Origin: Maribacter sp. ACAM166
Lineage (GTDB): Bacteria > Bacteroidota > Bacteroidia > Flavobacteriales > Flavobacteriaceae
Length of the DNA: 64,000 nucleotides
Reading direction: 5' to 3'
Assembly (NCBI RefSeq): GCF_005771495.1
Contig: NZ_VAUW01000003.1
Location: 186,001-250,000, forward strand
The translations under genes and the position numbers were made by a program. Shown in pieces: positions 17,099 to 25,471 of this stretch (its first letter is position 1; each line of letters begins with the position of its first letter). The notes beneath the pieces are model-generated. The model saw only the letters and a list, made by a program, of their open reading frames with translations. It was not told the origin of the DNA and did no database searches.

Positions 17099-18403
17099 TT
17101 GAAAAATAACACCCTCCATAAAGTAAGTACCCTTACCGCGGTCGCTTTGGTCGTTGCCAATATGATCGGCACAGGGGTCTTTACGAGCCTGGGGTTTCAG
17201 CTGAAGGATATTAACGATCCTATGGCGGTGCTATTGTTATGGGTACTAGGCGGCCTTTTGGCTTTGTCTGGGGCATTTAGTTATGCAGAAATTGGTACGG
17301 TATTCAAAAAATCGGGCGGCGAGTACCACTACTTGTCCAAATTATATTCACCCTTTATCGGCTATCTGGCAGGGTGGGTATCGCTTACGGTGGGCTTTGC
17401 GGCACCGGTAGCCCTGTCGGCCATTGCGGTTATGGCGTATTTTCCCTATGCGGAACTAAATCCTGTATGGAGCAGTATTGCGCTTGTGGCCCTGATTACG
17501 GCATTGCACACTTTTGACCTCCGTACAAGCGCCAGATTTCAAAACGGAAGTACCCTTTTAAAGGTGTTGCTCATTGTGGTGTTGATCGCCATTGGACTAT
17601 GGGTGCCCGGATTTGAAGGCAATACCTATTTGGAACCTCCCAAGGTTTCGTCACTTATTTCTTCCTCCTTTGCAATAGCACTGATCTATGTGAGCTATGC
17701 CTACTCTGGTTGGAACGCGGCCGTTTACATTACCGAAGAGCTAAAAAATCCTAAAAAGTCCTTGACCTATGCCCTTATCGGCGGTACATTATTTGTTACG
17801 GTCATTTACACGCTGCTGCAATTTGTTTTCTTAAAGCACGTACCCGTACCGGAATTGGTGGGGCAAGTGGATATAGGAACTATAGCCGCCACAAAAATAA
17901 TGGGCAGGGATATGGGCGACCTCTTTGGTCTTGGCATCTCGCTGCTGTTGATATCCGGTATTAGTGCCATGATCTGGGTAGGGCCACGGGTCACCGCGGC
18001 AATGGCCCAAGACATACGTTTTTGGCGGGGTATTAAAAATAAGCCTAATGAAATTCCCAAAAAAGCACTATGGCTTCAATTTGCTATCACAAGCCTACTG
18101 CTGTTAACAGGCACTTTTGAACAAATTTTAATCTACTGTGGCTTTCTGATTACCCTTTCTTCCATGCTCACGGTATGGGGTGTTTTTCAACTGCGCCGTA
18201 AAAAGAAAGAAACTTATAACAATAGTGATACCTTTAAGAGTCCGCTTTTCCCCTTATTCCAAATCATTTATATCTTTTTTGCCCTGGGTATCCTTTTTTT
18301 CACCTTTATGGAAAGACCCATGGAAGCAATGCTGGGTACAGGAAACTTGGTACTTGGAGCACTTACATGGTACATCGGCAAAAAAATAAGCTTTAAATCT
18401 TAA
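17099..18403 (+). CDS. APC superfamily amino acid permease
   Basis: A 434-residue permease with about 12 hydrophobic segments. The first helix motif VVANMIGTGVFTSLGF (about 19-34) is the substrate-binding unwound region of APC transporters. GGEYHYLSKLYSP and VSYAYSGWNAAVYITEELKNP are further family signatures. The start is TTG at 17099: an in-frame TGA lies 12 nt upstream and the next ATG would remove part of helix 1. It would import or exchange an amino acid or amine. I see no Crp/Fnr-type promoter. It is intact although neighbours on both sides are broken. Confidence 0.9.
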   Translation: MKNNTLHKVSTLTAVALVVANMIGTGVFTSLGFQLKDINDPMAVLLLWVLGGLLALSGAFSYAEIGTVFKKSGGEYHYLSKLYSPFIGYLAGWVSLTVGFAAPVALSAIAVMAYFPYAELNPVWSSIALVALITALHTFDLRTSARFQNGSTLLKVLLIVVLIAIGLWVPGFEGNTYLEPPKVSSLISSSFAIALIYVSYAYSGWNAAVYITEELKNPKKSLTYALIGGTLFVTVIYTLLQFVFLKHVPVPELVGQVDIGTIAATKIMGRDMGDLFGLGISLLLISGISAMIWVGPRVTAAMAQDIRFWRGIKNKPNEIPKKALWLQFAITSLLLLTGTFEQILIYCGFLITLSSMLTVWGVFQLRRKKKETYNNSDTFKSPLFPLFQIIYIFFALGILFFTFMERPMEAMLGTGNLVLGALTWYIGKKISFKS

Positions 18404-18418
18404 TAACATGAAGCCGAC

Positions 18419-18462
18419 ATGATTAGAATCATTTTTAAACATACGGTTAATGATTATTTTGG
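18419..18462 (+). promoter_or_regulatory. Crp/Fnr-type promoter of the lipoprotein pair (site H)
   Basis: ATGATTAGAATCAT (18419-18432) fits TGAY-N4-RTCA and the FNR core. After 22 nt comes TATTTTGG (18455-18462), close to TAnnTTTG; the start codon is 47 nt further on. The -7 match is the least certain of the set. Confidence 0.6.
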
Positions 18463-18509
18463 TCATCAAAAATTAGCTATGATTTTTAAAATTAATTAAA
18501 GAAAGACAC

Positions 18510-19235
18510 ATGAAAAAAACCATTTTTATGATTTCTCTCGGAACTATGTTAGCCTGCCAAGGGCAGGAACATAAAAAGGAGCAATCCCAAACAAAAGCTG
18601 CGGGCCCTAGCAGCACCGAACGTACTGGACACGACAATAAAGAAGACCATGCACCGGGATCGGCAAATGAGTACATGCACCAATCTAAGGTGGAAGATCT
18701 TGTAGAGCGTTTTGAATCGCCCGAACGGGATGCCTACCAAAAACCAGAAAAAGTATTGGAATTTCTTGGCGATATCTCGGACAAAACAATTATGGATATT
18801 GGTGCAGGCTCCGGATATTTTTCGGTGAAGTTGGCAAAAAATGGTGCAAATGTCATCGCTGCGGACGTAAATGAAGAGTTTCAGGCCTTATTGAACGAAC
18901 GGATCAAAAAAGAGAACATACAACAACTGACCACAAGAAAGATTCCGTACGATTCGCCCGGTCTGGAAGAAAAGGAAGTAGATATGGTGCTTATCGTAAA
19001 CACCTATCACCACATAGAAAACCGCCCAGATTATTTTGCCAAGGTCAAAAAAGGACTAAAAGCTAATGGCGAACTGGTCATCATCGATTTTTTTGATGCG
19101 GATATTCCAGTTGGCCCCAAGCACCATAAAATTTCCATAGATACCGTAATCAGCGAATTAAAGCAGGCCGGGTACACCCATTTTGAGGTGGAAGCAGATT
19201 TATTACCTTATCAATATATCATAACATCTAAATAA
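18510..19235 (+). CDS. Lipoprotein with a class I SAM methyltransferase domain
   Basis: A 241-residue protein. MKKTIFMISLGTMLAC is a lipoprotein signal with lipobox Cys16. A low-complexity linker (about 17-65) follows, then a methyltransferase domain: motif I MDIGAGSGYFSVKLA (about 91-105), acidic AADVNEEF, and VDMVLIVNTYHHIENRPDY. The family is widespread in Bacteroidota. An exported SAM-dependent enzyme is odd, because SAM is not expected outside the cytoplasm; the domain may have another role. It forms an operon with the next lipoprotein (8-nt gap). Confidence 0.85.
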   Translation: MKKTIFMISLGTMLACQGQEHKKEQSQTKAAGPSSTERTGHDNKEDHAPGSANEYMHQSKVEDLVERFESPERDAYQKPEKVLEFLGDISDKTIMDIGAGSGYFSVKLAKNGANVIAADVNEEFQALLNERIKKENIQQLTTRKIPYDSPGLEEKEVDMVLIVNTYHHIENRPDYFAKVKKGLKANGELVIIDFFDADIPVGPKHHKISIDTVISELKQAGYTHFEVEADLLPYQYIITSK

Positions 19236-19243
19236 TACTAATT

Positions 19244-19981
19244 ATGAAACGTACAAAACAATTCCTATCCATCTTTATGCTAGTGGCATTTACATCCCTG
19301 TATTTGTCCTGTAAAAACACCGACAAAAAAGACGCCGTAAGTGAAGAACCTTCAGAAGAGATTGCCACGAAAACGGTGAGTCCGGTCGTACTATTTGAAA
19401 ATGACTATGCCAAAGTAGTCAAAGTAACCCTAAACGAAGGCGAAGCATTGGCAGCGCATCCGGGCGAGGAACGCGTAATTTATTCCCTTACGGATTACAC
19501 CATAGCCTGGCAAGAGCAAGATGAGGAGATGGGTTCCAAATCTTGGAAAAAAGGCGATGCACATGCGCATACCGCCGGGCAACATGCCGCAAAAAACAAC
19601 AGTACTGATACCGCCGAATGGTTAACATTTTCTAAAAAAGATACAAAATTGCCGGCTTGCGCAGAAAACACCTTGGAAAAAGATGTGAACTCCGTCGCCC
19701 CTGATGTTTCCAAACTACTTTTGGACAATGATGATTTTAGGATCACCATGGTAACCTTGCCCGAAGGAGAAAAAATACCGATACATTCGGGAAGCAACCG
19801 AATTATTTACGCCCTTTCCGATTATGAACTGGAGTACACATCCGATACCCAAGATGACCTTGACAAACAATTTAAGTCAGGTGACATACATTGGCATGAG
19901 ACCTGTGAGCATTCTATTGAGAATATCGGTAAAACTGAGGCCAGTTTTCTTGTCGTAAGCTATAAGCAAAAAGACGAATAG
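19244..19981 (+). CDS. Lipoprotein with two cupin-like domains
   Basis: A 245-residue lipoprotein: the signal ends LYLSCKN, with the lipobox Cys at about 24. Two similar halves follow. The first has VVKVTLNEGEALAAHPGEERVIY (about 62-84) and DAHAHTAGQHAAKN, and the second has ITMVTLPEGEKIPIHSGSNRIIY and GDIHWHETCEHSIEN. The pattern of paired His/Glu residues on beta strands is that of cupins and suggests a metal site. Periplasmic or outer-membrane location. Function unknown. Confidence 0.75.
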   Translation: MKRTKQFLSIFMLVAFTSLYLSCKNTDKKDAVSEEPSEEIATKTVSPVVLFENDYAKVVKVTLNEGEALAAHPGEERVIYSLTDYTIAWQEQDEEMGSKSWKKGDAHAHTAGQHAAKNNSTDTAEWLTFSKKDTKLPACAENTLEKDVNSVAPDVSKLLLDNDDFRITMVTLPEGEKIPIHSGSNRIIYALSDYELEYTSDTQDDLDKQFKSGDIHWHETCEHSIENIGKTEASFLVVSYKQKDE

Positions 19982-20080
19982 CCAGATTGGCCAAGGCAAG
20001 CCTTCCGTAGGGCGGGCAGGAGTAACATAGCAAAACAAGAAAACATAGGAGTTTTAAGTTGACGGTTTAGTGGTCAGAAA

Positions 20081-20108
20081 AAAGCTTCGCGAACGATTGC
20101 GGAGCTTT
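20081..20108 (+). terminator. Probable transcription terminator after the lipoprotein operon
   Basis: AAAGCTTCGC (20081-20090) pairs with GCGGAGCTTT (20099-20108) with one mismatch, followed by GTTATTGT. The tail is only partly T-rich. Confidence 0.4.
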
Positions 20109-20364
20109 GTTATTGTGGCAAACCCAATGTTGCAAAGTGAAAATTGAGCCGGTCACTCCTCTAAAATCAAGCCTTCCTATTATAACATAAGGATGTTTTG
20201 CACAGCCCCTTTTCACTACTCTCGGAGTCCTATAAAAACTCACCCATCTTGAATTTCACAAAAAAAACAGCACCCTGATGTAGGTAAGTATAATCATCTT
20301 CAAACCAAAATATCTTTGGGTTATTATTAACTAAACTACCATCTGCTAAAGACCGATGGGTTTG

Positions 20365-20540
20365 AGTTCCGCCTAAAGGCGGCTAAAGCTAATCGACTAT
20401 GGTAATTTCTCCATCCTCCTTTTCATTGTTGTCTTGATTTTTGATATATTCCATTATCATTTCGTCCGTGATGTTTCCGGAGGTAGCGACAAAATATCCC
20501 AAAATGGATGATTGGTTGTTGATAAAGGATATGGAAACCA
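20365..20540 (-). mobile_element. Remnant of an IS200/IS605-family element (TnpA C-terminus and end hairpin)
   Basis: On the minus strand the last about 45 residues of a TnpA-like transposase can be read (FINNQSSILGYFVATSGNI, then DEMIMEYIKNQDNN) with a stop at 20389-20391. Just outside lies the perfect palindrome CCGCCTAAAGGCGG (20369-20382), as expected for the subterminal hairpin that TnpA recognises. The catalytic HUH and Tyr parts are missing, so the element is dead. Apart from the terminator at 20081-20108, the rest of 19982-20683 holds nothing I recognise. Confidence 0.75.
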
Positions 20541-20683
20541 TACGGACTGAATCCAGAATACCTGAAAGTAATTTATTAAAGCCCTAACAGATTTGCCTCC
20601 AATGATTCCTGTTCGAGAGCTGTTAAAATGTATTGAGTTTTGTAGAATAAAAGAAAAACCTGTTAGGTCTGAATTAAAAACCG

Positions 20684-21768
20684 ATGAAAATAGCTTTTAC
20701 GATACTTGTCTTAATCCATAGCCTCATCCATATTATGGGCTTTGCCAAAGCTTATGATTTGGGAGAAATGGCACAGTTTACCAAATAAATTTCAAAACCC
20801 TTGGGCAGTTCTTGGTTGCTAACCGGATTACTTTTTATGGTGGCAACCATTTTGTTGCTTTTGAAAAAAGAAGATTGGTCAATCGTTGCTTTGATAGGGG
20901 TGACCTTATCACAGTTTTTGATTTTAAGCGCATGGAGCAATGCTAAATATAACACTATCACCAATATCATTATTCTTATAACAACCATTATTAATTTTAC
21001 ATCCCACAATTTTAAAAACAACTATAAAAAAAACATTACCTCAACAATACAAAAAACCAGAACACAAACCGAGATCCTGACCGAAAAGGACCTCGATCAA
21101 TCTACCTACTATAGTCCAGAATTTTTTTAGATATGCTGGTGTAGTTGGAAAGCCCAAGGTGTATAATGTAAAAATCGTTTTTGATGGCGAAATGCGTGAC
21201 AGGGACAAGGATTGGTTCAAATTCACTTCCGAACAGTACAGTTTTTTCCATGACCCAGCCCGACTTTTTTTTATGAAGGCCAAGATAAAGGGTCTGTCGA
21301 CCCACGGGTATCATTGCTATAAAAATCAAGCAGCCAGCATGCGCATCAAGGTGCTTTCCCTAATTCCCGTTGTAGAATTGGATGAACCTGAACTGTTCCC
21401 TACCGAAACGGTTACTTTTTTTAACGACCTCTGCATGTTTGCACCGGCAGCTCTAATCGATGAACGGATTATCTGGAAAACCATCGATGATTACTCTGTA
21501 AAGGCGGTTTTCACTAACAAGGGCACTAGAATTTCAGCCGTTCTATATTTTAATGAAAAAGGACAGTTGGTCAATTTTATTTCCGAGGACCGGATTGCCC
21601 TGGATGAAAGGAAGACCTATCCATTCTCTACTCCGGAGAGCAAATATCAAAAATGTAAATGGCTACAACCTACCAACATATGGCAAGGCCGTTTGGCACT
21701 ATCCCGATGGGGAGTTTGTGTACTGGAAGTTTAATTTAAAAAGTGTTTATTATAATATATCATTTTAG
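20684..21768 (+). pseudogene. Membrane protein with a DUF6544-like domain, three lesions
   Basis: The reading starts MKIAFTILVLIHSLIHIMGF, an N-terminal membrane region. It stops at TAA (20786-20788, probably CAA before), then continues in frame through ISKPLGSSWLLTGLLFMVAT to STYYSPEFF. There a T7 run (21122-21128; six T would fit) breaks the frame. The next frame reads RYAGVVGKPKVYNVKIVF through ALYFNEKGQLVNFISEDR. A further shift near 21648 is needed to reach NGYNLPTYGKAVWHYPDGEF and the true end at 21768. The family name is from memory. The gene is clearly dead. Confidence 0.8.
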
Positions 21769-21788
21769 TTTGTCATTTTCTAAATTTA

Positions 21789-21860
21789 TGTCATTCCGAC
21801 GAGGGAGGAATCCGTTTGACGGAGCGAATTTACGTGGGATTCCTCCTGCGTCAGAATGAC
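21789..21860. repeat. Dispersed intergenic palindromic repeat, copy 2
   Basis: GTCATTCCGACGAGGGAGGA on the left pairs with TCCTCCTGCGTCAGAATGAC on the right, with few mismatches. The centre GGAATCCGTTTGACGGA and CGTGGGATTCC matches copy 1 at 10358-10437. It sits just after a pseudogene and before a small gene. Confidence 0.8.
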
Positions 21861-21885
21861 AAAACGCCCAATATGAAGTAGCACT

Positions 21886-22044
21886 ATGAAAACAAACAAA
21901 GCATGGGATCAAGCCCATAAAATGCCAAAAAATGCCACTACCGACCAACGTATCGCATGGCATTTGGAACATAAAAAGAACTGCGATTGTAGGGATATCA
22001 CCGACAAGTTAAAAGTCGAAATAAAGAAAAGAGGACTGATCTGA
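21886..22044 (+). CDS. Small protein, 52 residues, function unknown
   Basis: Starts MKTNKAWDQAHKMPKNATTD and contains RIAWHLEHKKNCDCRDI, where two Cys and two His could bind a metal. Ends KKRGLI. It is too short for many gene finders. It is intact although genes on both sides are broken. The start codon follows the palindromic repeat by 25 nt, and the next (damaged) gene starts 7 nt after its stop. I assign no function. Confidence 0.6.
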   Translation: MKTNKAWDQAHKMPKNATTDQRIAWHLEHKKNCDCRDITDKLKVEIKKRGLI

Positions 22045-22051
22045 TGTTACG

Positions 22052-22383
22052 ATGAAAAGGGAACTGCTCATCATCAAGAGTGTCCACACCGTAATCTGGT
22101 TGTTCTTCAATGGGGTCTCTTTTACTTGCTTTATGCGGTAATCATCAACAAAATAGACCAATGGGTCTGGCAATGTGTTGGCCTCGTCATAGCAGAAGGC
22201 TCGGTGTTGCTTGCGTTCAAATGGTTCTGTCCGCTTACGGTAGTTGCCCGAAAATATTCGGATAGCACGAAAGAGAACTTTGATGTTTTTTTGCCGAACT
22301 GGTTGGCCAAACATAACGAATTGATTTACACGAGCATATTCGGGGCCGCTATCATGATTTTGATATATCGGATACTCTTTTAG
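22052..22383 (+). pseudogene. Small integral membrane protein, frameshifted
   Basis: Starts MKRELLIIKSVHTVIWLFFN and ends early at a TAA after FTCFMR. Adding one T to the T4 run at 22120-22123 restores FYLLYAVIINKIDQWVW and the rest, ending SIFGAAIMILIYRILF at 22383. About 110 residues with three or four membrane helices in the intact form. Function unknown. Confidence 0.75.
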
Positions 22384-22450
22384 TAAAAAAGATCAAACCT
22401 TAAAAGTTGGAATCCTAGAAAATCTTTGAGGTTCCAAATTCTTTTCCGAA

Positions 22451-22494
22451 CTGATAACGGTCATTTCCAAAACCTTCCGGATAAAGTAATTTTC
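22451..22494 (+). promoter_or_regulatory. Crp/Fnr-type promoter of the 135-aa/TerB operon (site G)
   Basis: CTGATAACGGTCAT (22451-22464) fits TGAY-N4-RTCA. After 22 nt comes TAATTTTC (22487-22494), one mismatch from TAnnTTTG. The start codon is 29 nt further on. Confidence 0.75.
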
Positions 22495-22522
22495 CGTCTA
22501 ATCCAATAAAGAAATCCCTAAG

Positions 22523-22930
22523 ATGCTAGGAGAAAGAAACACCCCTGAAGAATTGCTGACTGCGTTCCATCATGATGCCGAATGGTGGAAATCGACTGTT
22601 GGCTATATCGAAAATGAGATTGAATTCGTCAATAGGCTGTTGAATGCCCATGTGTTCAAAGAGAACACGCCCAATCTTTTTGAGCATTTGCAACAGTTCA
22701 AACATGTTATGGGGACGAAAACCAGGGAGACATCTAACCTAAAGAAAGAAATCCTCGAATACGAAGATAAACTACGGGGCATTTTAGAATGTCAAGATGT
22801 AGCTTGCGACACCTATTATCTGGAAAATCACAAAGCATTAAAGGAACGTTTTGAGGATTTCTATATCGGATTTAACGATTATAAAACAAAAGTTTTCGAT
22901 TATCTTGGAGCTATCCTGCTTACGAAATAA
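22523..22930 (+). CDS. Helical protein, 135 residues, function unknown
   Basis: Starts MLGERNTPEELLTAFHHDAE and appears all-helical with long amphipathic stretches (KTRETSNLKKEILEYEDKL), perhaps a helical bundle or coiled coil. It has two Cys within CQDVAC. No known family was recognised. It has a Crp/Fnr-type promoter and is followed after 41 nt by the TerB-like gene. A role in the same stress response is inferred from regulation only. Confidence 0.7.
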   Translation: MLGERNTPEELLTAFHHDAEWWKSTVGYIENEIEFVNRLLNAHVFKENTPNLFEHLQQFKHVMGTKTRETSNLKKEILEYEDKLRGILECQDVACDTYYLENHKALKERFEDFYIGFNDYKTKVFDYLGAILLTK

Positions 22931-22971
22931 GAAAGTATCGAATGCACAGTAATTTAAACCATAAATAGAAA

Positions 22972-23373
22972 ATGTCAATCTTAGAAGCATACGAATCAGG
23001 TGCCCATGAAAGCAATGTAGCACACTTTGCCGCAATCGTTAAATTGGCGACTGTAGATGGGACTATAAATCTGGAGGAGAAGATTGTTTTAGCCCGATTG
23101 GCCTTTAAGCTCGATGTTTCCGACGAAGAGGTCAAGCCGATATTGAAACATCCGGAGAAGTATCCGTTGCTACCACCCTATACTTTGGAAGAACGTATTG
23201 AGCGGCTTCATGACTTGTTTAGTGTCATTTACGCCGATAGTGAAATCGATGCCGAAGAACAAAAACTGATTTACAAATATGCCATTGGTCTGGGTTTTTC
23301 AAGTGAAAGGGCAACCCAGGAAATCGAGAAATGTATCCGAGTCTTCGGTGGAGAGGCCGAGTTTGAGGATTGA
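22972..23373 (+). CDS. TerB-like protein
   Basis: A 133-residue all-helical protein of the TerB/DjlA-N fold. Two acidic repeats are visible: LATVDGTINLEEKIVLARL (about 24-42) and VIYADSEIDAEEQKLIYKYA (about 84-103), matching the D-G-x-I-x-x-E-E pattern of TerB. TerB-like domains bind metal ions and sit in stress complexes linked to tellurite resistance, but this single gene is not part of a ter operon. Probably cotranscribed with the 135-residue gene. Confidence 0.8.
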   Translation: MSILEAYESGAHESNVAHFAAIVKLATVDGTINLEEKIVLARLAFKLDVSDEEVKPILKHPEKYPLLPPYTLEERIERLHDLFSVIYADSEIDAEEQKLIYKYAIGLGFSSERATQEIEKCIRVFGGEAEFED

Positions 23374-23435
23374 CGGTCTACTCTAAGTCCCTGTTTTTTT
23401 TGTTCTAGAGTTAAAAATCTATTCCCTATTTTGGT

Positions 23436-24263
23436 ATGAATGCCACAATGAGTGCCCAACGCCCCTTTTCGCTTAAACTTTTTCTGTTCATCGTTATTCT
23501 GCTTTCTTGGCCCTTTCAAATCGCTTATTTTTTTCTAGGGGAGGAATACAAGCCACTGCTTTTGCTATCTATGGTTATGGTCGGGGTCGCCACCTTCGTT
23601 TCAGGAAAATGGGTATTCAAAAATGAGTTTAATGGAGCGGGATAGCATTGGGGCAGGCCTCGACATTACCTGTATGTGTTTGTTTTGGTATTGTGGTTAT
23701 GGCTTTTTCCGAGTATGATGGAAATGGTATTGGGTTTTTATGAGCCAAGCGGCAACTATAATGTTAGTGGTATTTTGTTTGCATTTGGGTCAAGTACATT
23801 GCTTACTATCGTTCCAGCATTTGGCGAAGAATTTGGCTGGCGTGGCTATTTGTTGCCCCAGTTGCTCAAAAAGTATTCGTATCGAAAAGCATTGCTCTTA
23901 CACGGATTGGTTACGTGGATTTGGTATCTTCCTGTGCTAATTTTCATGGGAACGCAGACAGGAAACAACCTATTGTTCTTTATTCCCGTTGTTTTAGTGG
24001 CCAGTTTTATCCCCACGATCATGCACGCCGTTGTGTTTGCCTATATTTGGAACCGCACTGCCAGCTTGGCGGTTGTATCCGCCTATCACGTCTTTTTTGA
24101 CGAAATACGGGATACTTTGGAAAACTCTGTGGGACTAGGGTTTTTAGGGCAGAACTGGCAAATGCTCGTACTGACCGTTTTGGGGATGTTGGTTTTGTGG
24201 AAGACCAAATGGAAATTGGTCCAAGAAACCAAGGTACGGCCAACTGACCAAGGTCATGGTTAA
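23436..24263 (+). pseudogene. CPBP family intramembrane metalloprotease, split by an in-frame TAG
   Basis: Starts MNATMSAQRPFSLKLFLF and stops at TAG (23643-23645, codon 70) after EFNGAG. The same frame goes on HWGRPRHYLYVFVLVLWLW to 24263. A single change of TGG to TAG would explain it. The protease motifs are intact beyond the stop: EEFGWRGYLLPQL (motif 1, the E-E-x3-R type) and, later, the His motifs around LLHGLVTW and MHAVVFAYIW. Whether a shorter product from an internal start is made is unknown. Confidence 0.85.
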
Positions 24264-24287
24264 ACTATCGGTTGCCCCTTATATTTG
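24244..24287 (+). promoter_or_regulatory. Crp/Fnr-type promoter of the AI-2E permease gene (site K)
   Basis: CTGACCAAGGTCAT (24244-24257) fits TGAY-N4-RTCA. After 22 nt comes TATATTTG (24280-24287), a perfect TAnnTTTG. The palindrome overlaps the last codons of the CPBP pseudogene. The start codon is 40 nt further on. Confidence 0.75.
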
Positions 24288-24326
24288 TTTCAAATCAAAA
24301 CGGATAACCTTTAGGTTGCTGAACAT

Positions 24327-25462
24327 ATGCAAAAATACACCCTTAATCTGGCCAATATTTTTTATCTGCTTTTTATCGTCATCGCGATGATATGGATTCT
24401 TATTGTCGGAAAGGTGGTTATCGTTCCCTTGGTATTCAGTTTTTTTTTGCTCTGATGTTGAAGCCCATCGTAGGTTTTTTTGAGAGGAAGTTGCGCAATC
24501 GCATTTTGGCCATATTCCTCTCCTACGTTTTGGCTTTGATTCCCCTCTTCGCCCTACTGTTGTTCTTTATCAACCAATCGCGCATTCTGTTCAGCGACCT
24601 ACCGTCGGTGCGAGGCCGGTTGAACGAGGTCATGACTTCGGCCTTCGAATGGTTGGACGATAAATTCCGTTTGGATGCTGATTCGACTTCACAATGGATT
24701 TCCGATAACATTCTGGTCGCCTCAGATATTCCCATCAACTTGATCCAAGAAAGTGTTCAATCTACAGGTTATGTCATAGCAAATATGGTTTTTATCGTGG
24801 TCATCACATATTTTATGCTGTTGTACAGAACGGCTTTCAAAAACTTCTTTCTGGCCCAAATAAAACCTGAAAGTAGGGAAAGGGTAGTAGAAGTATTGCA
24901 TAAAATACAGACCTTGACGAAACGCTATATGATGGGCCAGGGGGCGGTTATCGTGATACTTGGCCTGTTGATAGGATCGGGACTTTGGTTGATAGGGGTG
25001 CCTTACCCATTTTTTTGGGGGTTTTTGGCGGGCTTTTTGGAAATCATTCCCTACGTCGGTACCTCCATCGGTGGTATTTTGCCCGTCTTTTACATGTTGA
25101 TGGTGTCCGATACCCTGTGGCAACCGGTGGCGGTGGTCGTTCTCTATATCATCGTACAACAAATCGAGGGAAATATTATTTCGCCCAACATTATGGGGCC
25201 GAGCATCAAGATCAATCCCATGTTCATTATCCTTGGACTTTTTATCGGTGGAATTCTGTGGGGAATCTCGGGAATGATCCTCGCCCTACCCATCTTGGCG
25301 GTATCGAAGGAAATATTTAGAAGTTTCGATGCCACAGAACCCTTGAGCTATCTCATGGAAAACGGACTTTCGAGAAAGAGCGCTATTTTCTTGGAACGGT
25401 TCGACCATGATAAGAATCGTTTGTTCCGCTTGTTTTTTGAAGAGCTCGCAACGAAACCGTAA
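24327..25462 (+). pseudogene. AI-2E family transporter, frameshifted in a T9 run
   Basis: The N-terminus MQKYTLNLANIFYLLFIVIA is read from 24327. After PLVFSFFLL it hits a TGA. The T9 run at 24440-24448 is one T short: with ten T the frame reads FSFFFALMLKPIVGFFERKL and continues uninterrupted to 25462. The rest is a normal AI-2E (UPF0118) permease: GVPYPFFWGFLAGFLEIIPY and QQIEGNIISPNIMGPSIKI are family motifs. It could be a slippage-prone on/off gene or a pseudogene. Its promoter is intact. Confidence 0.82.
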
Positions 25463-25471
25463 AGCTCGGTA

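Noticed and set aside
18451-18465. TGA-N9-TCA upstream of the lipoprotein gene as the activator site
   Set aside because: Wrong spacing for a Crp/Fnr palindrome; the site at 18419-18432 has the correct one.
15666-25462. Stop-codon reassignment or selenocysteine as explanation for the in-frame stops
   Set aside because: All three stop codons are involved, frameshifts are also present, and no SECIS-like or other common element was seen.
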